Shown piece by piece: positions 7,466-14,701 of a DNA stretch of 15,881 nucleotides. The notes beneath the pieces were generated by a model. That model was given only the letters and a program-made list of their open reading frames with translations, searched no databases and had not been told where the DNA came from. Numbering within the stretch: position 1 is the stretch's first letter; each line of letters begins with the position of its first letter. The DNA is from Rhodospirillaceae bacterium (GTDB lineage: Bacteria > Pseudomonadota > Alphaproteobacteria > UBA828): NCBI GenBank assembly GCA_028819955.1, contig JAPPKP010000072.1, positions 1-15,881 of the forward strand. Direction: 5' to 3'. Position numbers and translations under genes: made by a program.

Positions 7466-7972
7466 TCACTCGAGGATCAGCAAGGCCTCGCCATACTCGA
7501 CCCGGGCACCGTTCTCGGCAAGAATTCGGGTGACGCGGCCGCCGCGCGGTGCACGGACCGGGTTCATCGTCTTCATCGCCTCGACGATGAAGAGCGTATC
7601 GCCCTCGCTGATCTCATCGCCGACCGTGACGAAGGGGCGACTCCCGGGCTCCGGCGCGACGTAGACCACGCCGACGAGGGGCGAGGTCACCGCGCCGGGG
7701 TGTGAGGCATCGTCGGCGGCCGGCGCCGGCGGCGCTTCGTCCTCGGGCGCCGGCTCGACAGGCACCGGCCGCGCAGCGATCGCAGGTGCGGGGGCGGCTG
7801 CCGCCGTGGCCTGGCGCGCGATGCGAATGCGGTTTGCGCCTTCGCCGATCTCAATCTCAGTAAGCCCGGCCTCGTCGAGCACCGTCGCGAGCGCGCGGAT
7901 CAATTCGACGTCGGGTCCGAACATCGGCTCCGGCTCCTCCGGCCGGGAATCCGGAACAGGTTTCACTGCCAT
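7466..7972 (-). CDS. accB: biotin carboxyl carrier protein of acetyl-CoA carboxylase
   Basis: This 168-residue carrier holds covalently bound biotin and shuttles carboxyl groups from AccC to the AccAD carboxyltransferase. The N-terminal helical region (about 20-53, including LIRALATVLDEAGLTEIEI) is followed by an Ala/Pro-rich flexible linker (about 55-90). The C-terminal biotinyl domain has the protruding-thumb segment YVAPEPGSRPF and the biotinylation motif EAMKTMN, with target lysine K134. It lies 4 bp after aroQ and abuts or overlaps the accC start. The order aroQ-accB-accC is standard in alphaproteobacteria. Nothing odd is seen in the domain. Confidence 0.96.
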   Translation of the reverse strand: MAVKPVPDSRPEEPEPMFGPDVELIRALATVLDEAGLTEIEIGEGANRIRIARQATAAAAPAPAIAARPVPVEPAPEDEAPPAPAADDASHPGAVTSPLVGVVYVAPEPGSRPFVTVGDEISEGDTLFIVEAMKTMNPVRAPRGGRVTRILAENGARVEYGEALLILE

Positions 7973-7976
7973 CGCG

Positions 7977-8420
7977 TCACTCCCCTTTCAAGAGCGCGCG
8001 CATCCCGTCGAGCGCGAGCACGTAGCCCTGCCCGCCGAAGCCGCAGATCGAGCCCTGCACCGCCTGCGCCACATAGGAGCGCCGGCGAAAGGGCTCGCGC
8101 CGGTGGATGTTCGAGAGATGCAGCTCGATGGCCGGCAAGTCCACGGCGCGCAGCGCGTCCATGATCGCAACCGACGTGTGCGTGTAGCCTCCGGGATTGA
8201 GGATGATGCCGGCGTGGGCCTTCGGCGCCTGCTGAATCCAGTCAATCAGCTCGCCTTCGTGGTTGCTCTGTCTGAAATCGACAATGAGCCCGCGACCCTC
8301 CGCATGGCTCTCGCACAGCGCGCGGATATCGTCCAGGGTCTGGTGCCCGTAGATCTCAGGTTCTCGCAACCCCAGCATATTGAGGTTTGGGCCGTTCAGA
8401 ATCAAGATTTTGTGAGTCAT
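7977..8420 (-). CDS. aroQ: type II 3-dehydroquinate dehydratase
   Basis: It dehydrates 3-dehydroquinate to 3-dehydroshikimate, step three of the shikimate pathway, as a cytosolic dodecamer. The 147-residue length is normal for the type II enzyme. Key residues are visible: ILNGPNLN (7-14), R19 and Y24 in REPEIYG (the flexible lid with the catalytic Tyr), N75 in [10 protein letters not shown] with H81, and [12 protein letters not shown] (101-112) with H101 as the base partner. I use ATG 8418-8420. A longer reading frame to 8465 would add 15 residues not found in the family. The ribosome site is weak. It is the first gene of the aroQ-accB-accC-aat operon and diverges from thiSG across 179 bp. 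Confidence 0.95.
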   Translation of the reverse strand: MTHKILILNGPNLNMLGLREPEIYGHQTLDDIRALCESHAEGRGLIVDFRQSNHEGELIDWIQQAPKAHAGIILNPGGYTHTSVAIMDALRAVDLPAIELHLSNIHRREPFRRRSYVAQAVQGSICGFGGQGYVLALDGMRALLKGE

Positions 8421-8513
8421 GGCCGCACCGGGTCGTGACGCTCGCCCGCAAAGCTGGTCTAACATGGCCGGGACTCGGGCTTCAATCCGCGCGTTCGACG
8501 CCGCCGTCTCCGG

Positions 8514-8542
8514 TTGAAATCGCTTTGCTCCTCACCAATACT
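8514..8542 (+). promoter_or_regulatory. candidate sigma-70 promoter of thiSG
   Basis: TTGAAA at 8514-8519 (5 of 6) and AATACT at 8537-8542 (4 of 6) are separated by exactly 17 bp, inside the aroQ/thiSG divergent gap. The transcript would begin near 8549, giving a leader of about 50 nt before ATG 8600. This leader is too short for a TPP riboswitch, and none of its conserved boxes is present. Confidence 0.45.
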
Positions 8543-8599
8543 CCGGGTGAGGCTGCGGCGGCGCGGCACGTCATGCGGATTTTTCACGGATCGCCACCC

Positions 8600-9592
8600 A
8601 TGCAGGTGCAGATAAACGGCGAGCTCCGCGAGTTCGACGAACCCCAATCGGTCCACACAATCGTGACTGGGCTGGGCCTCGATCCGCGCAAGATCGCGGT
8701 CGAGCGCAATCTCGAGATCGTGCCCCGGAGCGCCTACGGCCAGACCGCCGTCACGGCCGGCGACCGGCTCGAGATCGTGCACTTCATCGGCGGTGGCGCC
8801 GACCCCGCACCGCTGGCGGCGGACGACGACAGTTGGGAGGTCGCGGGCCGGCGCTTCCGCTCGCGGCTGATCGTCGGCACCGGCAAGTATCGCGACTTCG
8901 AGCAGACCGCCGCGGCACTGGATGCCTCCGGTGCCGAGATCGTCACAGTCGCGGTGCGCCGGGTGAATGTCACCGATTCCAGTGCGCCGATGCTGATCGA
9001 TTACGTCGATCCCAAGCGCTACACCTATCTCCCCAACACCGCCGGCTGCTTCACCGGCGAAGACGCCGTGCGCACGTTGAGACTCGCGCGCGAGGCTGGC
9101 GGCTGGTCGCTGGTCAAGCTCGAAGTGCTAGGCGATCAGGAGACCCTCTACCCCAACATGCCGGAGACGCTGCGCGCCGCCGAAATCCTGATCGAGGACG
9201 GCTTCGAGGTCATGGTCTATTGCAACGACGACCCGATCATGGCCAAGCGGCTGGAGGACATGGGCTGCGCCGCGATCATGCCGCTCGCGGCACCCATCGG
9301 CTCGGGGCTCGGCGTGCAGAACCCGGTCGGCATCCGCATCATCGTCGAGCGTATCGGCGTGCCCGTGCTGGTCGATGCCGGCGTGGGCACGGCCTCCGAC
9401 GCCGCCGTCGCGATGGAGCTCGGCTGCGACGGGGTGCTGATGAACACCGCCATCGCTGGCGCCCGGGACCCGGTACTGATGGCGCACGCCATGCGCCACG
9501 CGGTGGAGGCCGGCCGGCTCGCCTATCTCGCCGGTCGCATGGCGAAGAAGCGCTACGCCGACCCTTCCTCGCCGCTCGGCGGTCTCATCTAA
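8600..9592 (+). CDS. thiSG: ThiS-ThiG fusion, sulfur carrier and thiazole synthase
   Basis: This 330-residue fusion makes the thiazole half of thiamin. Residues 1-66 are ThiS, a ubiquitin-like sulfur carrier ([12 protein letters not shown] to EIVHFIGGG) whose normally C-terminal diglycine is internal at G64-G66. A short linker (67-79) leads to ThiG, a TIM-barrel enzyme condensing deoxyxylulose 5-phosphate, a glycine-derived imine and the ThiS thiocarboxylate. ThiG motifs are LIVGTGKY (90-97), TVAVRRVN (116-123), LPNTAGC (144-150), LVKLEVLGD (171-179) with Schiff-base K173, and PIGSGLG and [11 protein letters not shown] farther on. I choose ATG 8600 because it begins the ThiS fold; the frame extends further upstream without homology, and no in-frame ThiG start is seen in the linker. 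No other thi gene is nearby. It converges on the M48 gene. Confidence 0.93.
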   Translation: MQVQINGELREFDEPQSVHTIVTGLGLDPRKIAVERNLEIVPRSAYGQTAVTAGDRLEIVHFIGGGADPAPLAADDDSWEVAGRRFRSRLIVGTGKYRDFEQTAAALDASGAEIVTVAVRRVNVTDSSAPMLIDYVDPKRYTYLPNTAGCFTGEDAVRTLRLAREAGGWSLVKLEVLGDQETLYPNMPETLRAAEILIEDGFEVMVYCNDDPIMAKRLEDMGCAAIMPLAAPIGSGLGVQNPVGIRIIVERIGVPVLVDAGVGTASDAAVAMELGCDGVLMNTAIAGARDPVLMAHAMRHAVEAGRLAYLAGRMAKKRYADPSSPLGGLI

Positions 9593-9604
9593 GCAGCGCG
9601 GCGC

Positions 9605-10963
9605 TTACCGTCTTTTCCCTGCCGCCAGCTTGGTGGCGTTGAGGATATCCTCGGCCCTGAGCCAGCCCGCGCTGCCGTAGGGCAGACTTTCCGCCGCAAG
9701 GGTCGCGTAATAGAACGCCCGTTCCGCATCGCCCCTTAGGTAAGCCGCTTCGGCGAACGCGAGAGATGACGTGTCGCGCTCGCCCGCACGGCCGCGGGCG
9801 ATGCCGAGCTGATACCAGTGCTGAGACACCTTCGGCTCCAGCCGGGTCGCTGCTTCCAGGTTCTCGATGGCGCTTGCGAGCGATGCGGCTTCGCCGCTCT
9901 CGATCTGCGCGCGGGCGAGACCGAGGCGCAGCAGACCGGCGTCGGCTTTGAGCGCGACCGCCCGCTCATAGGGCGCGATCGCCTCGCTTACGCGCCCGTT
10001 CTCGAAGAGAACTTGCCCCTTGAGCTCGTGGAACCAGGGATCGTCCGGATGGTCCGCCAGCAGGGCGTCCAGCGCCGCGAGCGCGCGCTCCAGGTCGGGG
10101 ATGCGGTAGAGGGCGATGGCGCGGGCGTAGCGCGCTTCGGTCGATTGGTCTTCGTCCGGGTAGGCGCGGAAGGTCGATTCCGGTGGGTCGAGGAACCCCT
10201 TGAGCTTCGCCACCATGCGGCGATGGACGGTCTCGTCCAGGCCGGAGGCTCCGCCAACAACGTGTTCCTGCCCCGCCACGTGGTCGCGGATGAAGCGGAT
10301 GCGCTCGCGTGTGAGCGGGTGGGTGCGCGCGTAGCTGTTCACCTCGCTGATGGCGAGCCGCTCGCGCTCTTCGAGCCGCTGGAACATGCGCAGGAGGCCC
10401 GCAGCGGATTGTCCGGTGCGTTCGAGCAGGCGCACGGCGGCCTGGTCGGCGCTCTGCTCCTGCTCACGGCTGTAACGCAGAAATGATTGCTGCGCCAACG
10501 CCTGGCCGCCGCTTATGATGGCGCTCCCGACCTCGCCCTCGCCCGCGATGATGGCGCCGGCCGCAAGCACCGTCGCCAGGATCATCTCGGCCGAGGCGTT
10601 CTCCATCGCGTCCCGCGTGCGGACCAGGTGGCCTCCGGCGATATGGCCGATCTCGTGTGCGATCACGCCGATGATCTCGCCGGGGTCTTCGGCGGCGGAC
10701 AGCATGCCGCTGGAGAGGAAGAGATTAGGGCCGCCGGCGACGAAGGCGTTGATATTGGGGTCGTTGACGATGTGCAGCCGGACCGCGTCCTTGCCCAGGC
10801 CCGTAGCTTCCAGCAGTGGTGCGGCATAGGCCCGGATGGTATCTTCGATCTCGGCGTCGCGGATCAGCGACATGTCCTGCGGCCTCGCTGGCGCCGCTGC
10901 CGCCAGGATCAACGAAAACGCTAAGCAGGCGAGCGCTACTGCGCGTGCGAGACGGATGACCAA
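9605..10963 (-). CDS. M48-family metalloprotease with TPR region, BepA-like
   Basis: This 452-residue predicted periplasmic zinc protease opens with a signal peptide (hydrophobic about 8-25, APA/ARPQ cleavage region). The zinc site is HEIGH (H103, E104, H107), with a third ligand probably E169 in REQEQSADQ. THPLTRERI (214-222) carries H215, equivalent to the BepA regulatory histidine. From about residue 260 there are helical TPR-like repeats. BepA degrades or chaperones misassembled outer-membrane proteins such as LptD, and the same architecture suggests an envelope quality-control role. The start is TTG 10961-10963: an in-frame stop lies two codons upstream, and a later start would remove the signal peptide. 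It faces thiSG 12 bp away at its 3' end and diverges from the ggt-like gene with only 31 bp between them. Confidence 0.93.
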   Translation of the reverse strand: MVIRLARAVALACLAFSLILAAAAPARPQDMSLIRDAEIEDTIRAYAAPLLEATGLGKDAVRLHIVNDPNINAFVAGGPNLFLSSGMLSAAEDPGEIIGVIAHEIGHIAGGHLVRTRDAMENASAEMILATVLAAGAIIAGEGEVGSAIISGGQALAQQSFLRYSREQEQSADQAAVRLLERTGQSAAGLLRMFQRLEERERLAISEVNSYARTHPLTRERIRFIRDHVAGQEHVVGGASGLDETVHRRMVAKLKGFLDPPESTFRAYPDEDQSTEARYARAIALYRIPDLERALAALDALLADHPDDPWFHELKGQVLFENGRVSEAIAPYERAVALKADAGLLRLGLARAQIESGEAASLASAIENLEAATRLEPKVSQHWYQLGIARGRAGERDTSSLAFAEAAYLRGDAERAFYYATLAAESLPYGSAGWLRAEDILNATKLAAGKRR

Positions 10964-10994
10964 CGCTCACAGTCCAAGGGTTTCGCGCCTGGAT

Positions 10995-12590
10995 ATGCCG
11001 CTCGCACGCCTCCGTCAATGGCCGGTCCTCCTCGTGATCGTGGCGCTCGTGGCGCTCGCGGGATGCCAGGCGGCGGGGCCCCGTGCCCCAGCGAAATTCC
11101 AGGGCGCAATCGTTGGCGACGAAGCGCAAGCCATGTTGGCTGCGCGCCAGGTGCTGTTGGCCGGCGGCTCAGCGGCCGACGCCGCGGTGACGTTGACCTT
11201 CGCTCTCGCCGCCACGTATCCCTCGGCGGCCAGTCTCGGCGGCGGCGGCCAATGCGTGGTCTATGTGCGGCTGACCAGCGGCGACAAAATCCTCGCCCTC
11301 GACTTCTTGCCTGGCCGCGCGTCGGAGCCGACGGGCGACGGCTGGGCGAGCGCTGTGCCGGGGACGGTGCGCGGCATGGACGCGCTGCACGCACGCTTCG
11401 GCAGGTTACCTTGGTCCCGCACCTTGCGGACGGCGGAGCGGTTGGCGCGGCACGGCCATCCGGTGTCGCGGGCGTTCGCGGCCGATCTATTGGCTGGCGG
11501 CGATGCACTGAACCGCGATCCGGCCGCACGTGCGATCTTCGCCCGGAGCGATGGCCTCCCGTACTCCTTTGCCCGGAGCGGCGGCATCCCGCGCGCCCTT
11601 GGCCAGACGATCGTCCAACGCGATCTCTGGGTGCTGCTCACGCGGCTGCGCCGCGCGGGCGCGGCCGATTTCTATACGGGCCTCATCGGGCGCGTCCTGG
11701 TGAAGGCAGTCGACCGCGCGGGCGGGACGCTTACGGCGGACGATCTGGCCGGCTACCAGGCGCACTGGCGCGGCACCCTGTCTCTCGCCGCAGCCAACGG
11801 GGAGCTGCACACGGTGCCGGGCAGTGGCGGGGCGGTCGCTGCCGCGATCTGGGCCTTCGCCAGCGCCGACGGCCGCTACGCAGCGGCCGAGGAGGCCGAG
11901 CGCTACCGCCTCCTGGCAGATGCCGGACGGCGCGCCTTCTCCCGGCCGCCCATCGCGAGCGAAAGCGCGCTGGAGCGCGACGCGCTCGCGTCTGCTGCAG
12001 GCGACGACGGAGCGGAGAGCGGCACGGCTTCGGGAGCCGACGCCCACGCCGGCCTTAGCGACGTGCCGACCGCCAGCTTCGCGATCGTCGATCGAAACGG
12101 CATGGCCGTCGCCTGCGGGCTCACCATGAACGGTCTCTTCGGTGCCGGAAAGCTTGCGCCGGGCACCGGCATTATTCTTGCGGCTCCGCCCGAGCCGAAC
12201 CTGACACCGCCGATCGCGCCGGTCGTGCTGGTCAATCGCCAGAGTGAGAAACTTCATTTGGCAGCCAGCGCCGGCGGCGGCAGGGTAGCGCCCAGCGCGC
12301 TCGCGACCGTGCTGCTTGCCGTGATCGACGGTGAGCGGCCACTCGGCGAAGCGGTGACCTCCCCGCGGGTGCACGACGCAGGTACTGCGGACGGCGTGGC
12401 GGTCGAGCCTTGGCTCGACGACGATGCCCGGGCCGAGCTAAGGGCGCGGGGCCATCGGGTGGTGGAGGTGCCGGTGCTCGGTCGGGTCAATGCCATCCAC
12501 TGCCCGGACGGCGTGTCGCGCAAAGCTGCGAGCTGTCGCGACAGGAGCGACGGGCGCAGGGCCTCCATCGCCTCCAGCGGAAACCGCTAA
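10995..12590 (+). CDS. gamma-glutamyltransferase-like Ntn-hydrolase, predicted lipoprotein
   Basis: This 531-residue GGT-fold protein should self-cleave before a Thr into two subunits. The N-terminus is a lipoprotein signal with lipobox LAGC and lipidated C24; Q25 at +2 favours the outer membrane. GGT landmarks follow: SLGGGGQCVVY, SAVPGTVRGMDAL, a GGTLTADDLAGYQA block, nucleophile T359 in PTASFAIVD, GLTMNGLFGAG with the substrate Asn, and SAGGGR for the oxyanion glycines. Compared with E. coli GGT, R114 corresponds to Leu (DFLPGR), Q430 and D433 fall in AAPPEPN, and S462-S463 fall in a Pro-Pro segment, so gamma-glutamyl recognition is probably altered. ATG 10995 gives a clean lipoprotein signal; ATG 10956 is an alternative that would overlap the M48 start. 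The aminotransferase begins 10 bp downstream. Confidence 0.85.
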   Translation: MPLARLRQWPVLLVIVALVALAGCQAAGPRAPAKFQGAIVGDEAQAMLAARQVLLAGGSAADAAVTLTFALAATYPSAASLGGGGQCVVYVRLTSGDKILALDFLPGRASEPTGDGWASAVPGTVRGMDALHARFGRLPWSRTLRTAERLARHGHPVSRAFAADLLAGGDALNRDPAARAIFARSDGLPYSFARSGGIPRALGQTIVQRDLWVLLTRLRRAGAADFYTGLIGRVLVKAVDRAGGTLTADDLAGYQAHWRGTLSLAAANGELHTVPGSGGAVAAAIWAFASADGRYAAAEEAERYRLLADAGRRAFSRPPIASESALERDALASAAGDDGAESGTASGADAHAGLSDVPTASFAIVDRNGMAVACGLTMNGLFGAGKLAPGTGIILAAPPEPNLTPPIAPVVLVNRQSEKLHLAASAGGGRVAPSALATVLLAVIDGERPLGEAVTSPRVHDAGTADGVAVEPWLDDDARAELRARGHRVVEVPVLGRVNAIHCPDGVSRKAASCRDRSDGRRASIASSGNR

Positions 12591-12600
12591 AGGCATAGCG

Positions 12601-13746
12601 ATGGCGGCATCCCGGCGCGCGGCGGTCGCGCCCTTCTTCGCGATGGAAATCCTCAAGGCTGCGACAGAGCGCGCGGCAACAGGCGCGCGAGTCTTCCACA
12701 TGGAGACAGGCGAGCCCGGCTCCGGCGCGCCGCAACGGGTGCGCGACGCGGCGCAGGCGGCCCTGGCAAGCGACAAAATCGGCTATACGGAGGCTGACGG
12801 GGTTATGCCCCTGCGCCAGCGCATCGCCACATATTACGGCGAACGCTACGGATTCTCCCCGCCGGTGGAGCGGATCGTGGTCACGACCGGGGGCTCCGCC
12901 GGGATCATTCTCGCCTTCCTTGCCGCCTTCGATGTGGGCGATCGGGTGGCGCTCGCCAATCCAGGCTATCCCGCCTACCGCAACACCCTGCGGGCGCTCG
13001 GGCTCGAGCCCGTCCTGCTGCCGACAACGGCAGAAACCCGCTTTCAGCCGACCGTCGCGATGCTGGAGGCTTTGGACCTGCAAATTCAGGGCCTGATCGT
13101 CGCCAGTCCCTCGAACCCGACCGGGACCATGGTACCGAGGCCCACGCTCGAGGCGGTTGCAGCGTACTGTGGCGACCGGGGCATCCGGGTGGTCTCGGAC
13201 GAGATCTACCACGGCATTACCTATGGCGAGCCGGCGGTCAGCGTCGCCGCGTTCTCCGAGAGCGCGGTCGTGATCAACGGCTTCTCCAAGTATTTCGCGA
13301 TGACCGGCTGGCGGCTCGGCTGGATGGTAGTGCCGGAGGACCTCGCCAGGGCAGTGGAGCGGCTCACGCAGAATCTCTTCATTTCGCCACCGGCGCTCTC
13401 GCAGCGGGCCGCGCTCGCAGCCTTCGACTGTAGGGACGAGTTGGAGGCCAACGTGGCGCGATACGCCCGCAACCGCGGCATCGTCCAAGAGGCGCTTCCG
13501 GCTTCCGGCTTCGGCGCGCTCGCACCCTGCGACGGCGCCTTCTACGCCTACGCCGATGTCTCCGGCCTCACCGACGACAGCGAGGCTTTCTGCGAGCGCA
13601 TGCTAGCCGAGTGCGGGGTCGCTGCAACCCCCGGTATCGACTTCGACACCGAGCGGGGCCGGGCATTCGTCCGCTTCTCCTATGCCGGTGCGACCGAGGA
13701 AGTAGAGGGGGCCTGCAACGCGCTCAAGCGCTGGCTCACGCCTTAG
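12601..13746 (+). CDS. class I/II PLP-dependent aminotransferase
   Basis: This 381-residue fold-type I aminotransferase, of the aspartate/aromatic family by its motifs, transfers amino groups between amino acids and 2-oxo acids in the cytosol. Visible residues are the METGEPG entry loop (34-40), GYTEADG (61-67), TTGGSAG (95-101), SPSNPTG (169-175) with N172, VSDEIYHG (198-205) with D200 and Y203, and the PLP lysine K230 in NGFSKYFAMTGWRLGW, with R238 beyond it. R358 in FVRFSYA is the carboxylate-binding arginine. All catalytic residues are intact. The start at 12601 is supported by AAAGG at 12588-12592, 8 nt upstream; a longer frame runs back into the ggt-like gene without homology. It forms an operon with that gene and converges on the TTG-start SDR. 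The exact amino acid cannot be told. Confidence 0.93.
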   Translation: MAASRRAAVAPFFAMEILKAATERAATGARVFHMETGEPGSGAPQRVRDAAQAALASDKIGYTEADGVMPLRQRIATYYGERYGFSPPVERIVVTTGGSAGIILAFLAAFDVGDRVALANPGYPAYRNTLRALGLEPVLLPTTAETRFQPTVAMLEALDLQIQGLIVASPSNPTGTMVPRPTLEAVAAYCGDRGIRVVSDEIYHGITYGEPAVSVAAFSESAVVINGFSKYFAMTGWRLGWMVVPEDLARAVERLTQNLFISPPALSQRAALAAFDCRDELEANVARYARNRGIVQEALPASGFGALAPCDGAFYAYADVSGLTDDSEAFCERMLAECGVAATPGIDFDTERGRAFVRFSYAGATEEVEGACNALKRWLTP

Positions 13747-13760
13747 CCAGAGAGGCAGAG

Positions 13761-14525
13761 CTACCGGCGGTGCATGACGCCGGCTGCGAGAAAACCGCCG
13801 TCGACTGCGAGCACGTGGCCGGTGACGTAGCGGGCCTCCTCGCTCGCGAGGAAGAGCGCCGCGGCCGCCGTCTCCTCCGGCGTGCCGTAGCGGTCGAGCG
13901 GGATGCCGGCACGGTAGACCGTGCGCGTCTCCGCCGAGTGCATCTTCGCCACGAGCTCGGTCTCGATTGCGCCCGGCGCGAGCGCATTCACGGTGATGCC
14001 GTAGGGCGCGAGCTCCACCGCCATCACCTTTGTGAGGGCGATGACGCCGCCCTTGGCGGTGCCGTAGGCCGCGCGCCCCGTGCCGCCGCGCACACCGGCG
14101 GTCGACGCCAGATTGACGATACGGCCATAGCCGCGCTCGACCATGTGGCGCGCTGCGGCCTGGCCGCAGAAGAACGTTCCGGAGAGGTCGATATCGAGGA
14201 TGCGCTGCCATTCATCCGGCGTCGTGTCGAGAAAGCTCCGCTCGACGCCGACGCCCGCGCTATGGACCAGGATATCGACTTTGCCGAGTGTCTCTATCGC
14301 GCTCGCGATCATCGCGTCGGCCTGCTCGGGCCGGCTCACGTCCACAGCGATGGACTCGGCCTTGGCGCCGTCGCTCACGAGCGTCGCGGCGACCTCTTCG
14401 GCCCCCTCGAGATTGATATCGGCGACAGCGACCGCCGCACCGCGCGCGGCCAACGCGCGCGCAACCTCGCGCCCGATGCCGCTGGCGCCGCCGGTTACCA
14501 CGGCGACTCGATTGACATAGGTCAA
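13761..14525 (-). CDS. SDR family NAD(P)-dependent oxidoreductase
   Basis: This 254-residue classical short-chain dehydrogenase has TGGASGIG (11-18), acidic D37 in VADIN (suggesting NAD preference), HSAG (88-91) in place of NNAG, S141, and Y154-x3-K158 in YGTAK. The family's tetrad Asn position in DIDLSG is Asp (D113). The C-terminal YVTGHVLAVDGGF is normal. It resembles 3-oxoacyl-ACP reductase (FabG)-like and glucose dehydrogenase-like SDRs, and the substrate is not determinable. The start is TTG 14523-14525, supported by a strong GGGAGC site 5 nt upstream; no in-frame ATG precedes the nucleotide-binding strand. It is monocistronic in the window, convergent with the aminotransferase and divergent from the TRAP receptor gene. 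Confidence 0.9.
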   Translation of the reverse strand: MTYVNRVAVVTGGASGIGREVARALAARGAAVAVADINLEGAEEVAATLVSDGAKAESIAVDVSRPEQADAMIASAIETLGKVDILVHSAGVGVERSFLDTTPDEWQRILDIDLSGTFFCGQAAARHMVERGYGRIVNLASTAGVRGGTGRAAYGTAKGGVIALTKVMAVELAPYGITVNALAPGAIETELVAKMHSAETRTVYRAGIPLDRYGTPEETAAAALFLASEEARYVTGHVLAVDGGFLAAGVMHRR

Positions 14526-14530
14526 AGTTC

Positions 14531-14536
14531 GCTCCC
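14531..14536 (-). promoter_or_regulatory. ribosome binding site fixing a TTG start
   Basis: Read on the minus strand, GGGAGC precedes TTG 14525-14523 by 5 nt. It is the only good site near the 5' end of the SDR frame and supports the rare start codon. Confidence 0.65.
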
Positions 14537-14686
14537 GAGGTGCTTGCCGTGTCTTTGCACGTGTTCTAGCGTGGCGGTTTGGCGGACACTAGGGCACGAC
14601 TCTGGATGCCGCCGCCCCGGCCGCGGGTGCCGGGACCGGAGTCAGGATGCTGCAGATGCGCCTCCACAGGGCGCAGCGAAACGATT

Positions 14687-14694
14687 GGAGGGAG
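14687..14694 (+). promoter_or_regulatory. strong ribosome binding site of the TRAP receptor gene
   Basis: GGAGGGAG lies 7 nt before ATG 14702 and decides the start over upstream in-frame codons. The strength fits an abundant periplasmic receptor. Confidence 0.8.
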
Positions 14695-14701
14695 CACGCA
14701 A

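Noticed and set aside
6072..7664. 530-residue plus-strand open frame opposite accC
   Set aside because: Shadow of accC; no domain, and it spans two accepted genes on the other strand.
8457..8486. Minus-strand promoter for aroQ, TTGAAG with TTAGAC
   Set aside because: The spacer is near 17 bp but the -10 matches only 2 of 6; not reportable.
8421..8599. Possible TPP riboswitch before thiSG
   Set aside because: No CTGAGA box or GAACCTGA-like box, and the likely transcript leader is only about 50 nt.
8387..8599. Longer N-terminus for the ThiSG frame
   Set aside because: Would overlap the aroQ 5' end and add about 70 residues with no ThiS similarity.
14558..14563. CACGTG palindrome in the SDR/TRAP divergent gap as an operator
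   Set aside because: Six bases only, with poorly matched flanks; no repeat elsewhere in the gap.
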